Positions 1 through 11,937 of a DNA stretch of 64,000 bases are shown here, one piece after another. The DNA comes from Kingdonia uniflora (Eukaryota; Streptophyta; Magnoliopsida; Ranunculales; Circaeasteraceae). Below the pieces are notes generated by a model. The model was not told the DNA's origin. It ran no database searches and saw only the letters and a list, made by a program, of their open reading frames with translations. Location: NCBI GenBank assembly GCA_014058105.1, contig JACGCM010000146.1, positions 558,001 to 622,000 of the forward strand, read 5' to 3'. Made by a program: the position numbers and the translations under genes. Position 1 is the first letter of the stretch, and each line of letters begins with the position of its first letter.

Positions 1-319
1 TGTATGAAAAAATATATATGTAAAATGTATAAAACAGTTAATTATATCGAACTGAAAGTCTGTGACCTAACTTGAAATGAAAAAAAATAATTTGTGTAGA
101 TATGCGGTTAAAGAAGGTAAAACATGTATAATAGAGTTTGAGATTTGTTTACAAAACATAAGGTCAAATATCTCATATATGGTGAGCTCACATAGAGAAG
201 ATGGAATCAAATAAATTTTAGCTGGATTTTAGGGTGTAAAATTTTAGGATAAGGGGGATATGATGGATATCATCCTATATGAGGAATTGGGGGGATTTGA
301 TGTGATCACAATCGTTGCG

Positions 320-327
320 TATAAATA
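320..327 (+). promoter_or_regulatory. TATA box of the small antisense gene in element A
   Basis: TATAAATA lies 30 bases before the ATG at 358, with an A/G-rich leader between. A TATA-like motif also precedes both homologous small genes in element C. The position is seen; promoter activity is inferred. Confidence 0.4.
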
Positions 328-357
328 AGTTGGAAAGAATAGCTTTAAGGAGGAAAG

Positions 358-700
358 ATGGTGAGGACTCGTTATCGGAGAGCTCGGCATGCATCCGAGG
401 GGTGTTTATCGATAAAGGTTGCTAAAATTTGTGAAAGAATATTTGGGATGATAGATTATGATGCCAATTTGCCTTAATTTGTAATACAGTTTGACAGTTT
501 GGCCTTGAGGGTGAGGGAGAATAACGTTACTTTTGGTGTGAGTTATTTTGTGAATTGATCGTGGAGCCTGAAGAGCAAAAAACTACGGTAAAGGAAATTG
601 CCCTAAAAGAAATAGCTGAGGAAGATGAGAGGATTACTGGGAATGTACTGATTAGGTATGGTCTTCTAGGGTATCTTGAGTATTTTATGTGTGACTATGC
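358..700 (+). pseudogene. Small antisense protein gene of element A (broken)
   Basis: An ATG at 358 opens a short reading frame with a stop at 475, a second stop at 556, and then a frame change after which the homologous C-terminus continues (ALKEIAEEDE). It aligns with the small protein at 44360-44668 in element C: a shared K-V-x-x-I/L start, D-x-D-A-x-x-P in the middle, an aromatic patch (VSYF against MSFAYWW), then the acidic end (ALKEIAEEDE against FAKELVEQED). No known family is recognised. The intact form would be about 110 residues, without a signal peptide or obvious membrane helix. The gene reads opposite to gag-pol and lies upstream of the larger antisense gene. Its presence in two diverged elements argues that it is a real component and not a chance frame. 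Confidence 0.5.
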
Positions 701-1155
701 TTGAGAGGGCGAACTTCTGTTAGTTCAAAATTAATGTAAGTAAAATAAAATAAGAATATTTTTGTGTTGAATTTGCTCCTTGTTTGTTGTGAATGTTGTT
801 GTAAATAAATATTTGAATTTTGAAATGGTGTAGCTTTGGGAATGACATCATATGTGGTATAAGTAATTGGAGTAGGAGAATAAGAATCCGAGTATTAGGT
901 TTAGTTTATGTTGGAGAAAAAATTCAATTGCGTGCAATTGAAATGTTTCATCATGAGTGTGAGAAGATGTGAGAGTGATTTAGGTAGGAGAAATTGAGAT
1001 ATATTTAAATATAAGACTTGGTGTAATGATCGAAATGTGTCTTTCTCCAAAAGGTACGTATTATCTGATATGAATAGTAGAAGGGACGCCTTGGTTCCAA
1101 AACCGTGGGCAGCTTCTGTGAGCCCCAATAACTGCCAGCGATTAGAGAGATAAAG

Positions 1156-1163
1156 TATAAATA
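1156..1163 (+). promoter_or_regulatory. TATA box upstream of the large antisense gene in element A
   Basis: TATAAATA is followed by a long non-coding leader up to the ATG at 1721. It sits between the small and the large antisense genes, which suggests they are separate transcription units. A similar box (45591) precedes the large gene in element C. Confidence 0.4.
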
Positions 1164-1720
1164 GCCGTTCCTCTTCGCCATTCAAATGTTTACAAAATGT
1201 AGGGAGACGAAAAACTAGAGTGAAAAAAAAAGAGTTTAAGAGATTTTAGAGAGAGAGCAAACAAAATAGCCATCAAAACTGGAGGGAAAAGGGGGTTGCC
1301 ATTTTGGAGTTGGATAAAAAATCCTTGTTACAAATTTTTGGTATGAAAGAAGAGGCGTGCGATATCCTAGATTCGTATTCTGACGTTGAAAGTTAGTGGG
1401 CCATTGTATATTTTTTATATTTGTGTTGTTGTGATTTAGAAAAATCTTATGGTGATGGATGTGAAGTTTACTATTTTTGTGTGTATTTGAAATTTGAAAA
1501 TTTGCTATTTTTAGGAAACTTGTGAAAAGTGGTATTGTTTCTCAGTAATATTGTGTATTGCGTGGAAAACATATTTATTGTTGTATGATGTGTATATATG
1601 TATATATATAAAATAAAAATTATAAAAAAATTTGATTGGAATACCTAGACCTGTATGTAGGTAGAGGCGTGAGAAGGCCCTATTTTAGTAATAAGCCTCA
1701 ATTTCGAGCATACTCTTAAC

Positions 1721-4700
1721 ATGAAGACTTTAACCTCTGTTCGTTCGATTGTGGTTGTACCTATAGAAATTGATAAAGTAGAATCTGTGGGGGGAGAGTT
1801 AAGAATGGAGGGGTCTAATACAGTAGAGTTAGAGGTAGAGGGGAAGAATATATTAGAGTTTCCTGATTTTCCTGGGAACTTTTTACCATATCTTGTAGAT
1901 TCAGATGTGCTTAAGGAGTTTTACAAAATTAAAGGCAGTTTAGGTGGCGTATGGGGTAAGGTGATAGAACATGTCGGGAGGTCGTTTAGGGGGTGTACGG
2001 TTGAAAATGGTGATAAATACTTTTTCTTATTGCCTAATTTGGAGCATGAGAAATCTGAGAGGGGAGTGAATGAGTCTATATCTTTTGAATACTTCAATGG
2101 GGGTGTCAAAACTGATTTGGACCAGAGATTCTTGTGTTATCTGTTCCAGTTAGATTTTGGATTGATGGTGCCTTTAAGCAATCCATCTAAAAGTATTTTG
2201 AATGTCATTGAAGCCTGCCCTGCCCAACTGAATGAGAATATGTGAGAAGTGATAAATGTGTATGATAATCTGAATAGAAGGTAGGCTTTTAAGAGGGTGG
2301 AGAGGAGAATAACTCATTTAGATATTTTGCAGAATTACACTATTAAATACTATATGGCGACTGGGGGCTCGTACTTCTCTTCTAGTTTGACTCGACCTCA
2401 ATTCTTCGATTTGAATTAGATAGGACGAGTATGGAATGATAACTTGATATGGGTAAAAGGCGATTGTCTCCAAAGAGTGGACGAGGAACCCATGGATCTT
2501 ATAAATAAAACTTTAAAGAAAAGTAAGTAATTGTTTGTGATATTGAACTGCTATTTTTGTGTTAGCATTCTGTCAATACATAATAATGTGTTGTGTTTAT
2601 ATAGATCTTTAATATCAAGTGGCGAGAAAGGAATCACTAATTGATACTGTCGCTCGAGAGTGATCGGAGCTCGAGATTATGTTGGGAGAGGTCGGAATGA
2701 GTTCAAAAAAGAGAAAGGTGGACGCTCCTTCTTCAGTGAGTGAGGTGAAGGAGCCTAGGAGTAGTCCCATTGTGGAGGATAAGTTGTTAGCTGTGGAAAA
2801 CAGGTTGAGGGTGGTAGCCCGAGAAAGTTCTGAGGGTTTGGACATGTCTATGAAGTTAGAGCTTTGTAAGGTAAGTGAAATTCTTCATTTTGCTTAATTC
2901 TTATGCTATTTTTGAACTGAAATGTTTTCTTTTTATTGTAGATTTCTCGTATGTTGAAAGGATTCTATCTCGGGTTTAAGGATGGAAGGACTGAGCTCGA
3001 GAAGAGAGTTGATGAGCTTGAGAAGAGGGTTGCTTAACTCGAGGCCGATTTAGCACAAGAGAAGGAACGTTCGAGCTCTGCGGTATCAGATTTGAAGGAT
3101 ACGTTCTGGGTCACGATGCTCGAACTCGCAGAAAAGTCAAAGAAGAATGTAGAGGCAGTTTCAGTTACTCGCGACAACCTAGGTCTAAAGCTCCTTGTAG
3201 TTGGATACTCTATGCCATATATTGAGGCTATTATAAAGGAGCATTTTGTCGATGTTGAGGAAGCTGATGCTGAAGAGGAGCCTGATGTTAAAGGCAGCTC
3301 TCCTCAGGAGACTTGGAAAGGGTTGGATACGATCTCGGCGAGGACTGATTTAGAGAACTGTGGAGGAGAGGATGAAAAGGTAGAGTAAACTTTGAAGTTC
3401 TTTTTTGTGAGTTGAAGACTGTTATTGTATTGGATACATTTAGAGGATAATTATGAAGTAGTCTAAGAGATGCTGTAAATATTGATTTGTAGGAACTTAA
3501 AGGTTTGCGCCTAAGAATTGAGGATTTAGAGAGAGAGCTCGATAAGGAGCAAAGCTCTTTAGCAACTCTATTAACTTCCTAGAGTTTTTTAACTTGCTCG
3601 TTAGAAAATAGGTCAAAATATTTGACTTTCTTGTTTTTTAACTTTCTAGAGTTTGCATAAGAGAAAAGAGAAAAGTAATGTAAGAGGGCTGATAAATATC
3701 ATATTAACGAAAATAATCCAAGAAGTATAATCAGACCATTTTGGAATTAAAGAGAATGAGAATGTAGAAAATGTATTCCTTAATATTTGAGAATCAACAG
3801 TGTCATATGATTTCAAGATGTAGATAGTATGGCCATCAGTGTAAGATAATTTTGTAACTGGAGGGCTAAGTATCATCTCATTTGTGTGGCATGTGATAGA
3901 TAGAACTGTTTGTAGATATGTGCATAGCAAACTATAGCTTATTGATTGTATATGTTAAGTATTTTTCAATCGAGTTGTTTGTGAAGGCCGAGTTAGAACC
4001 TATTCGAGCTAGTGAAGAATATGCTATGGAATGTAATTATGAGTATAAGCTCAATTTTGAAAGGATGAAAGGGGCAAGTGAAGATTGCGCGGATCAGTAT
4101 GTAAAAGTGGAGATCAAGCTTACTAAAGTGGAGAAGACTGTGAATGAACTAACCCAACAGATCAAAAGTAAAGATGTTAAAATGGAAAAACTGTAGGGGG
4201 AGCTTGCTATTGTGTAGAATGAAGTAGTGAAGTTAAATAGTAAGGTAGAATTATTAGGAGCGAGAGGTAAGGATGTAGATGTCGCGCAATACCGCATCGG
4301 ATTGCCAGAGGTGGATGCAAAAGAACTAGAGGATAATCTTGTTAGTTTAAGGGGGCTAGTAGACAATAAGGAACTTGAACTGGTGAATGCACGAGCTGAT
4401 TTGGCTAGTGCCAAAAGTAAAGTAGAGAAGTTGAGTAAGGCCGTACAAGTAAAAGATATTAATCTTCGGGTCACCCAAAATCAATGTGACAAACTGAATG
4501 AGCGACTGGCGAAGTTGAAGGCGTGCAGAAAGTTCGTATGGCAAGAAGGATAAGGTTGGAAAGAGGTTGAAAAAGAGAATGAATGACGCCGAGGTTGAGT
4601 CTGTGAAGGGTGATGTTTCGAATACCCAAGCCCAAATTAAAGAGTTGTAGGCTGATTTAGTCTTCATTTGAGCCTCCGTAAGAAAAGCTAATGAATTAGC

Positions 4701-5245
4701 TAGAGGGAGTGGTAATAGGTTAGAGGTTTCACTCCTCAAAGGGAAAGAGTTAAATGAAGCTATCAAGAGAAAGGATGAGATGTTGAAGAACATTAGTGCT
4801 GGGGGACGTGGTGGAAATGATGTGGAGTTAGTGGCATTATGCAGTGAATTGGAGGAGTTATAAAACAAAAATCGAGCTAAGCAAGAGAAGTCGATGGGAT
4901 TGGTATCGTAATTGACTGATACCATGTCGGACTTAGAGAGACGCTTACAGCGAGCTAATGCCCATTACGCTCATTTGGACAAACATTATAAGAAACTAAA
5001 GGCGAATTTTGTTGAGTTGGCCGTTCCGAACCTATACAGGATTTTTGTGGAGGTGGTGCATTCTAGGGAGATAATGGCAGTAATTTCCTATTTTGTAGAA
5101 GAAGTAAAGAGGTTGGAGTTCAAAAGGGATACCCTGCATGATTGTTTGATACTCAAAGGTTGTATCTGTAATGCGGAAGTAGATTGAGGGAACTGCCTGA
5201 ATTCTATGGAAACCGATATAGGCCCCATTACTATAGAATGAGTAG
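1721..5245 (+). pseudogene. Large antisense gene of element A: transposon-associated domain plus long coiled coil
   Basis: The first exon (ATG 1721) has an acidic N-terminus and then a domain with the pattern FGLMVPLS...ACPAQLNENM, resembling the PF04195 'putative gypsy type transposon' proteins of plants. Likely introns are 2523-2604, 2871-2941 and 3380-3492, each with GTA/AG borders and a T-rich 3' end. Later exons encode a heptad-rich coiled coil (VDELEKRV, then about 3990-4900) and end in a conserved block (MAVISYF, KRLEFKRDTLHDCL). That block matches 62666-62980 in element D and, more weakly, 35450-35800 in B. In-frame stops occur at 2242, in exon 3 and in the coiled coil. 3600-3980 has no homologous coding and may be an insertion or intron. 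Function is unknown; a structural or DNA-associated role is only a guess. Confidence 0.7.
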
Positions 5246-5384
5246 AGCGAGGAAGAGATATGTAACTGCTCGAGTGTCAGATTTTATGGCTTCACGGCCT
5301 CCCACGGTAGGGGAAAGCGCAGCTGACCTTTTGCAAGAAAAACTGTATATGTGACATGTTGTTTTTGTATGGTCGATGTTTAGA

Positions 5385-5610
5385 GAGATGAAAGCTAGTG
5401 TTACCTATACTTTATCATGTATCTTAGAGATAGTAGAGATCATTGATTGAAAACTAGTATTACCTTTGTTTTAATCATTACTATTTGTATAGATGTATCG
5501 ATTGAAGCTAGTGTTACCTTTGCTTTAATCTTTGAGTATAGATGTATCGATTCAAAGCTAATGTTACCTTCTCTTTAATCTTGGGGATTTAGTAGGTACT
5601 ACATGTATGT
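5385..5610. repeat. Tandem repeat between pol and antisense gene of element A
   Basis: Four imperfect units of roughly 50-59 bases carry the core GCTAGTGTTACCTTTGCTTTA (starts near 5394, 5453, 5507, 5557). The reverse complement of the same unit recurs about eight times at 62135-62540 in element D, which supports a common family. Confidence 0.75.
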
Positions 5611-5754
5611 CTGTAAAAAATAATGTAGGAATTTTTTTGAAAGTTTTTATTGAGTAGAAAAGAATGTACGAACTATTAGAGATTGGAATCTAGCTTTTGG
5701 AATGTAAAAAATGAGAATAGAGATATTTTATGAACTGGGGACTTATCGATAATA

Positions 5755-6760
5755 TCATTTCAATCTCCTAGTATTCCATTGGTTTGGTATACAAACGCCT
5801 TTCTCTGTCATGAGGTAGTAGGATCCAAGGCTAGTGCAGCCAACGATCAGAAAATGTCCCTCCCAATTTTCTGTGAGCTTTCCGGCATTTATCTTTTTTT
5901 GGCTCTTAGGGATTTCTCTAAGGACTAGATCGTCCATTTGGAACTCATGGCTTTGGACTCTTTTGTTGTACGAGCTGGCTAGCATATGATGATATCGACC
6001 CAGGTTGGCAACAGCTCGATCTCGAGTCTTATCGATCCAGTTCAAATTGCAAGCTAACTCAAACTCATTTTTCTCGTCTATTAGCTCGTGATCTTTGATA
6101 GGATGGTAGTATTCCGTTGGAATGATGGCTTCAGTTACGTAAGCCAGGAGGAAGGGGGAACATCCAGTTGATTGTCTCGGTGTAGTATGGTATGCCCATA
6201 AGACATGAGGTAGTTCCCGTCTTCAATTTCCTTTCTTTTGTGATTGATGCCGCTTATTGATTCCATCCACTATTGCCTTATTGGTTATTTCAGCCTATCT
6301 ATTTCTTTGGGGTAGTATGGATTGGATAGGGAATGAATGATATTGTATTTATTGGGAAAATCTACCACCTTTTTGCCAAAACTATAGCCCATTATCGATC
6401 CGAATCAGGTGTGGGATTCCAAACTGTGCAATAATATGTTCCCAGATAAATGAGATGACTTCTCTTCTCGAGTTCAACAAAGGGGAACTGCTTCCACCTA
6501 TTTGGTAAAGTAATCTGTTGCCATGAGTAAGAACCTTCGGTTATCCAACGTATGGGAAAATTTGCCAACTAGATTTAGCGCTTACCTCTTGAAAGGCCAG
6601 AATACCTTACTTGCATGAAGTTTAAGTGTAGGTGCCCCTATCATGTTTCCATGTCATTGACATGTGTCGCATCTCCGTGAGTACTCTTCCGCTTATTTTT
6701 GTATTTTTGTCCAGAATACTCCATGTGTAATTGCTCTATTTGTAATTGATCGACCTATGA
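5755..6760 (-). pseudogene. Integrase of element A (broken)
   Basis: The C-terminal 96 residues (6045-5755) are open and end in the typical Ty3/gypsy integrase tail: KLTENWEGHFLI, then GSYYLM and the closing WNTRRLK. Upstream on the minus strand, through frameshifts, are the zinc-binding part (CDTCQ.HG, near 6650) and the core segments WPFKR and ATDYFTK.VEAVPLC, then SLSNPYYP. The retroviral-type DDE integrase would insert element cDNA into the chromosome. Several stops and frame changes make it non-functional. The preserved tail matches element D (61542-61952) almost residue by residue, more than it matches B. Confidence 0.8.
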
Positions 6761-6959
6761 CATGGGAGCCACAAGTTCCTTCATGTAAGTCTTTGAGCAT
6801 TCCATTGACTTATTGCTTGGAGAGGCACTTTAGATAAGGCCTTGTAACTAATCTTCGATATAACCAGTCTGTCTAAACTTTATAATGTTTCAAATTTTTG
6901 ATCAACTGTCAGTGTTCTTTTGGATCTTCTAGAAGGGGCCCATCACATTCGTTCTTCGG

Positions 6960-7990
6960 GACAAAATAGGTGATAAAAGGTTTCCTCCAATTGTCGTCCT
7001 CTTCTTTATAGCCCCAGTGTTGATCTTGCATATAGAGGGGAGATCAATACTGGGGGTTGAGATCACATTAATTTAGAGGTATCGTGCTTCTGTACCCAAG
7101 ACCCTGACCAAGTAAGCTAAGGAATTAGCGTATCTATTTTCCTCTCATGGTAAATAGTCGAGAGAAGCTTTTGTGAATCTATTCATTCGGTCAGTAACGA
7201 GGGCGGCATAATAAACCATCTTTCCATTCTTTATGTATTGCCCAAAATAGTGGTTGACTATGAGTAATGAATCTGTATAGACTGACAGCTCAGGATTTCT
7301 GAGTTCGAGCGCTAAATCGAACCCATGAATTAAATCTTCGTATTCTATAACATTATTCGAGGCTTCAAATTTTAAACAGATTTATTTCTCGATTCTCTCG
7401 TTTGATGGAGTAATCAACATAATTCTAATACCTGACCTGGCGGGTCCTGTTGAGCCTCTGTAAGAAGTCTTCATCATTTTCTTAAAACCCATTCAGCTCG
7501 TTCATTTAAGGTTGCTAGGTGGATCTTCTGCTATTTCATCTGTAAGATTAGGGTTATGCTTCTCCCAATCTGGATCTTTTTCAAGAAAATATATTAGAAA
7601 ATCGGTGGCTGCTTAACCTTTTTATGAATGGCGCTGCTCAAATTTGATATAATGTTCTCCCAAACTTACAGACTATTGTTGCACTCTTCTTGATTTCCCT
7701 ATTCTAGATAGAATTTCCTGGATTGGGTAGCTTTTTATAACTTTGAAGGAATAAGCTTGGAAATAGGGCTTGATCTTTTGTGAAGTGTAAACGAGAGTTA
7801 AAAGGAGTCACTCGATCTTAGAATATCTTATTTTTGTTGGAGTAAGGGCTTTGCTGATAAAATACGCTGGTTTTTCAACCTTTTCTTCAAGTCAAATGAG
7901 GACCGAGCTAAGAGAGTTTTTTGTAACGGCGAGGTAAATGATCAATTCCTCATTGTCTATTGGGGTACTCATTATGGGAGACTTCCCAAA
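6960..7990 (-). pseudogene. RNase H and linker region of element A (degenerate)
   Basis: Between the RT thumb (8004) and the integrase zinc finger, minus-strand translation in shifting frames gives only fragments of the connection and RNase H domains. Recognisable are pieces of the second RNase H known from element D (60540-60960), including the region around 7250-7480, and the linker with a PYLKCLS-like segment near 6820. No long open frame survives. Assignment is by order and by comparison with D; exact domain borders cannot be set by eye. Confidence 0.5.
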
Positions 7991-8003
7991 AAGTTTTGAG
8001 TTC

Positions 8004-8990
8004 TTAAAAGGATGCCTTGCATTCTTTTGTCCAATCGATCTCTTTGTTGGGTTGAATCTTTCCTCGTGTAGTACATCCTCGAAGTAACATGAACAACCAT
8101 CGACATCGATCTGAAGACTTTGAGAAAAGAAGATTGATGGCGGCGATCTTGCCAGCGAGCTTCAGAATGTTTTTCTTTATTGCTAGAGACGGCATGTTGA
8201 GTAGAGCTCGAATTTGATCTGGATCGGCCTCAATCCCTTTCTTGCTGATGAGATGTCCTAGGAATTTTCCCGAGTGTACTCTGAATTGATATTTATCAGG
8301 GTTGAGCCTTATTTTGTATGAGCATAAAATATGGAAGATTGTATCGAGATCTGTGATATGATCCTTCAAGCTTTTGAAGAGTAGGTAATCGATGTATACT
8401 TCAATGATCTTTCCCAAGTCTGCCTTGAGCATTAATGTCATTAAACGTTGATACGTTGCTCCGGCGTTCTTCAGCCCGAAAGGCATAACTCTATAATAGT
8501 AAAACCCTCTTTCAGTGATGAAAGTGGTCTTTTCCTAATCATCGCCTAGAAGGGGTATCTGATTGTATCCGGAAGCAACATTTATCATAGATAAGAGCTC
8601 ATGTCCTGCCATTGAATCGAGAATTTGATGAATGATTTGAAGAGGAAAACTGTCCTTTGGAGTGTATGTTTAGATCTGCAAAATCTATCCAAACTCAGAC
8701 CTTCCCATTCGTCTTTAGAATGGTAACAATGTTGGAGATCCAATTCGGGTACTTAGCTTCTCAAATGAATCCGACTTTGATCAATTTATTGATTTCATTA
8801 TTAACTTTATCTCGAAAACAAGGTGATAGCTTTCTTTCTTTCTGCTTAACTGCCGTGATATTGTTGTTGATGCTCAATCTGTGGCATGCCTTAGCTGGGT
8901 CGACTCCTGACATTTCTTATAAAGTCCAAGCGAAGACATCTCGGTTCATTCGTAAAAAGTGAATGAGGGCCTCCTTTTCGTGCTGGACAA
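8004..8990 (-). pseudogene. Reverse transcriptase of element A (broken, mutated active site)
   Basis: The 160-residue open frame 8486-8004 holds the RT palm and thumb: MPFGLKNAGATYQRLM, then VYIDYLLFKS where Ty3/gypsy RTs have YIDD, then LNPDKYQFRV and FLGHLISKKGI. The second catalytic Asp of the YxDD box has become Tyr. The N-terminal fingers (VGFI.EAKYPNWISNIV, then the IDFADLN region) are found upstream at 8500-8900, interrupted by stops. The domain is followed on the same strand by the RNase H region and integrase, the normal Ty3/gypsy order. This copy cannot encode an active polymerase. Confidence 0.85.
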
Positions 8991-9056
8991 GTTTGGTACC
9001 AATATAAGTACATCTGCTTGGTCCATCAATGTCTATGTATTATGTAGGTTCATCTA

Positions 9057-9560
9057 TTAAAGGTTGGTCATCGATATGACTAGCTTTCTGTAATTGTTAT
9101 GCGACAAATCTGTCAAATGTGTCGAGTATGGTAAAGATGGTATTTTTGCAAGCTCGTGAAAGCTTTTGCCTGCCATTAATTTATAGATGTCCTCTTTATG
9201 CTTAAAGCGAAGTTCTTGATGGTGCGTGGAAGTGATTGCTTCCTCGTTGTGAATCCAGTAGAAACCCATAATCCCTAAGTAACGAGATTTGACGTTGATG
9301 ATGTAGAAAATGACGTTGATTGTAGCAGGTCCAGCAGTAATGGGTAGGATGATCTTACCCACCCGTTCTTCCTTAGAGCTATTAAACCCACTGATATCGA
9401 TGTCGCTTGGTATAACTTGATTGGTCAGTTCCATTTGCTCGATTATACTCTGAAAGTGGATTTTGATACTACTACCAGTATCAATCATCATGGTATGCAT
9501 AACATTTTTTTTCATCTTCCGTATAATAACTAGAGTGTCATAATGTGGAAATTTGACGTG
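9057..9560 (-). pseudogene. Aspartic protease of element A
   Basis: The open frame 9515-9057 begins MKKNVMHTMMIDTGSSIKI, with the aspartic protease active-site triplet DTG intact, followed by ISGFNSSKEERVGKI and LGIMGFYWIHN, the usual second half of retropepsin-like proteases in Tat elements. It would process the Gag-Pol polyprotein. It lies between gag and RT as expected. It is the best preserved part of this copy, but it belongs to a polyprotein broken on both sides. Confidence 0.8.
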
Positions 9561-9839
9561 ACTGATATTGCAATCCTCAAATAAAATCCAAAGTCGTCAA
9601 TTGCTTGATTTAGGACGGAATTTAGCTTCTTTATCCTGAACGGTAAGGTCGCATCATTCTGTTAATCTTCTCGGTTTATTCTGGTAGAGTTGTTGACTTG
9701 ATAGATCTCGATCATGTTGCTGTGGTACATATGGTATAAGCGTTTTTCCTCAGACTGATCTTCGACTTGAACTACTTTGACCTTAGCTTCCATTTTTGTA
9801 TCCTTCCAGATTAATAATGTACTCGTGCATTCTCCCACC

Positions 9840-11345
9840 TTTGAAAATTTATTTTAGCAACCTCTGTAAAGCATAACAGTTGTCAGTTTCATGATGAGTT
9901 ACCTTATGATACATGTAGTATGGTTTGCCTTCAATCGGTCCAGTAGTAGAGATGTACGATAGAACTTATCTTTCGTCAGTATGGACAAAATGGATGATAG
10001 CTGGACATTCATCTTGGGGAGGACTGGCTTGACTAATAAATTGCCATTTTGATATTTCCTGTGTTTGCTTTAGCATGCTTTTGATCACCCTGGTCCTCTT
10101 TTGGTTCACCATTATAATATGTGTTTTGACCTTTCGTGGTTAGAATAAATTTAATAGATTTATGCCTTTCGGTCATCATCCTTTCCAGGTCGATATACCC
10201 ATTGACCTTGGTAATCATGTCTTCAAAGGGCGTGGGTTTATTCAAGAAGAGATGTTCCTTCACGTTATAATCGATCTGCAGTATTGATAAATGCAGAAAT
10301 GACTATTGTCTAATCGAGATTGTCAACTTTCCGTGCGAGTTTCTGAAACTTCTTTGCATAGACCTCGTGCTTCTCTCCTTGAGACTGTTTAAGACTGATA
10401 AAAGTGTATAAATTGTCCTCCTTGTCTTTATTATGAGCCTACATTTTGACGAAGATCTTCTAGAGTTGATCAAATGTAATAATGTAATATTTAGGTAAAG
10501 AATTGAACCACTATAGCGGTTCTCACATCAGGTTTATGGCGAACAGGCAACATAAATTATGGTTAAGATTTGAATATAATCCTAGTGAATCACATAATTG
10601 TTGAATGTACTTCTTCAAATTAATGCCTTTGTATTTGCGTATCTTAGGAGTATGAAACTTTATTGGTACTTCCATATCAAATAACTCTTTGGCAATCAGA
10701 CTACTATGCAATTTTGTTAAATCATCCTTTTTGTCTAATGCTTGAGCTTCATTCAACTCCTTGATACGTTGATCCATTTTTTCTTGTGTGATGTACTGAT
10801 GTGGTGCTTAAGCGACTTGGCATGCTGGTAAGGGATTATGAGTACCGGTGCCCTCACACAAAGGTTAGTGAGCTGGTATCCTGGGTTGAGGTTGTTGCTC
10901 TCTTCTTGACGCTTGGAAGGCCGACGACCTCTACTGAGATCAAACTGATCTTCTCGTCCCAAATGAATTGAAGTTTATGGTTCATTATGAAGACTTTAGG
11001 AAATGGCTTTGCGAGTTGCCCCTCGAGGTCCTAATCTTTCCCAGGTGAAAACTTAGGAGTTTGCTGGGATCTGATCATGATCTCTGGTAAGGGGTCTTAC
11101 AAAGCATGCAAGGCGGTCTGTATTGTTACCATTTGTTCTTCATGCCACTTGAATTTTGTTTGATGAGCTTGATACTCGCTCTCAAGTTCCTGTTCGCGGA
11201 GCTTGTGGTTAAGGACTAACTGATACTTAAGCTCATTAGGTTTCTCTATTTCAGTATGGAGGTTTGCCCTTTATTCTATGAACTGATCTGATTCGACTGA
11301 AAGATTGAGCTGGACTCATGTTGCTGGTCGCTTGGAAGTGACCAT
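9840..11345 (-). pseudogene. gag of element A (broken)
   Basis: The start is set by ATG at 11345 (MVTSKRPAT), 58 bases inside the primer-binding site; element D begins the same way (MVTSKRPITK at 56892). The coiled N-terminus is followed by the retrotransposon gag domain in pieces: MDQRIKELNEAQ (10777), then LGLYSNLNHN, and KEHLFLNKPTPFEDMITKVNGYIDLERM (10263, here split by no stop). Near 9900 there is a degenerate CCHC-like knuckle, YYMYHKVTHHETDNCY, with the first Cys replaced by Tyr. At least five stops or frameshifts interrupt it. Gag would form the virus-like particle. Confidence 0.8.
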
Positions 11346-11402
11346 GATTAGAAATGGATAGTTAAGTAATTATATGTCTTAGGATATCGTGGAAATGTTT
11401 TT

Positions 11403-11420
11403 TTCCCACACACGGTGCCA
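11403..11420 (-). promoter_or_regulatory. Primer-binding site of element A
   Basis: On the minus strand TGGCACCGTGTGTGGGAA lies just inside the LTR end. It matches the TGGCGCCGTCTGTGG-type site common in plant Ty3/gypsy elements and the site at 56817-56834 in element D. I do not assign the tRNA. Confidence 0.75.
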
Positions 11421-11422
11421 AA

Positions 11423-11937
11423 TATAATGGCCTAATTTCGTAGTAGCTCAAAATTAGCTCTTACAACAAATGTACCTATGACAAGAATTAGTATAACCTT
11501 TATATAAAATAACACAGATGATTAGCATGGAACCCTTTGAATATGTGAAAATCACAACCTCTGTTTGAGGATTTAGTAACTGTAACTTTATTGCTTGAGG
11601 CTGATATTTAATTACTAGTTTTTTATCTCTTGAGCTAGAAAAACTTGGTCCTTTCTCCTCTGGAACTCATCCTTTTTATAGACCTCACTCTCAGTTTGTT
11701 ATCGTATAGAAGCACGTTTTCCTAGAAATGGGGCAGGTAGTAGTTGAATGTATAACTGCTAGTTCGTGGGAGACAGGTGTATTTAACTTGTTCATATTTT
11801 CTGCAGTACTCGATCCATATTCTTTATCAGTTCGTGGTCCAAGTGTTATTGCTAATTGTGTATGCCACGTGTATAATGCGTGAGTCTGGTATTGAGGTAG
11901 CTCGAGTTTGACATAGGTCGAGGGATAGGTCCCTACA
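11423..11937 (-). repeat. 5' LTR of element A
   Basis: The inner end is fixed by the primer-binding site, the outer end by the TGTAGGGACCTATCCCTCGA start (minus strand), which is shared with the LTR of element D (AGGGACCTATCCCTCGAT at 56201). The length is 515 bp. The TG start is kept, while the CA end has decayed to TA. A TATA-like segment (CTATAAAAAGGATG on the minus strand, near 11685) may be the element promoter. Confidence 0.8.

Larger units (their letters stand above)
1..11937 (-). mobile_element. Ty3/gypsy Tat-lineage element A, left end off window
   Basis: Read on the minus strand the order is 5' LTR (11423-11937), primer-binding site, gag, protease, RT, RNase H region, integrase, tandem repeats, then a gene cassette on the opposite strand. 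The 3' LTR is not in the window: no second copy of the 11423-11937 sequence occurs before position 1700. Gag, protease, RT and integrase each show recognisable motifs but are broken by stops and frameshifts, and the RT active site is altered, so this copy is dead. Its gag start, tandem repeats and antisense gene closely match element D at 56198-64000, so A and D are the same family. Lineage is assigned from the closely related D copy, which has a clear second (Tat-type) RNase H, and from the antisense cassette. Confidence 0.9.

Noticed and set aside
1..1700. 3' LTR of element A
   Set aside because: I compared this stretch with 11423-11937 in the same orientation and found no matching run. The LTR must lie left of the window.
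4094..4925. Two minus-strand frames (126 and 189 codons) under the coiled coil of A
   Set aside because: Antisense of heptad-rich Lys/Glu/Leu coding gives long open Ser/Leu/Phe frames. No similarity to pol, and not present in D at the equivalent place.
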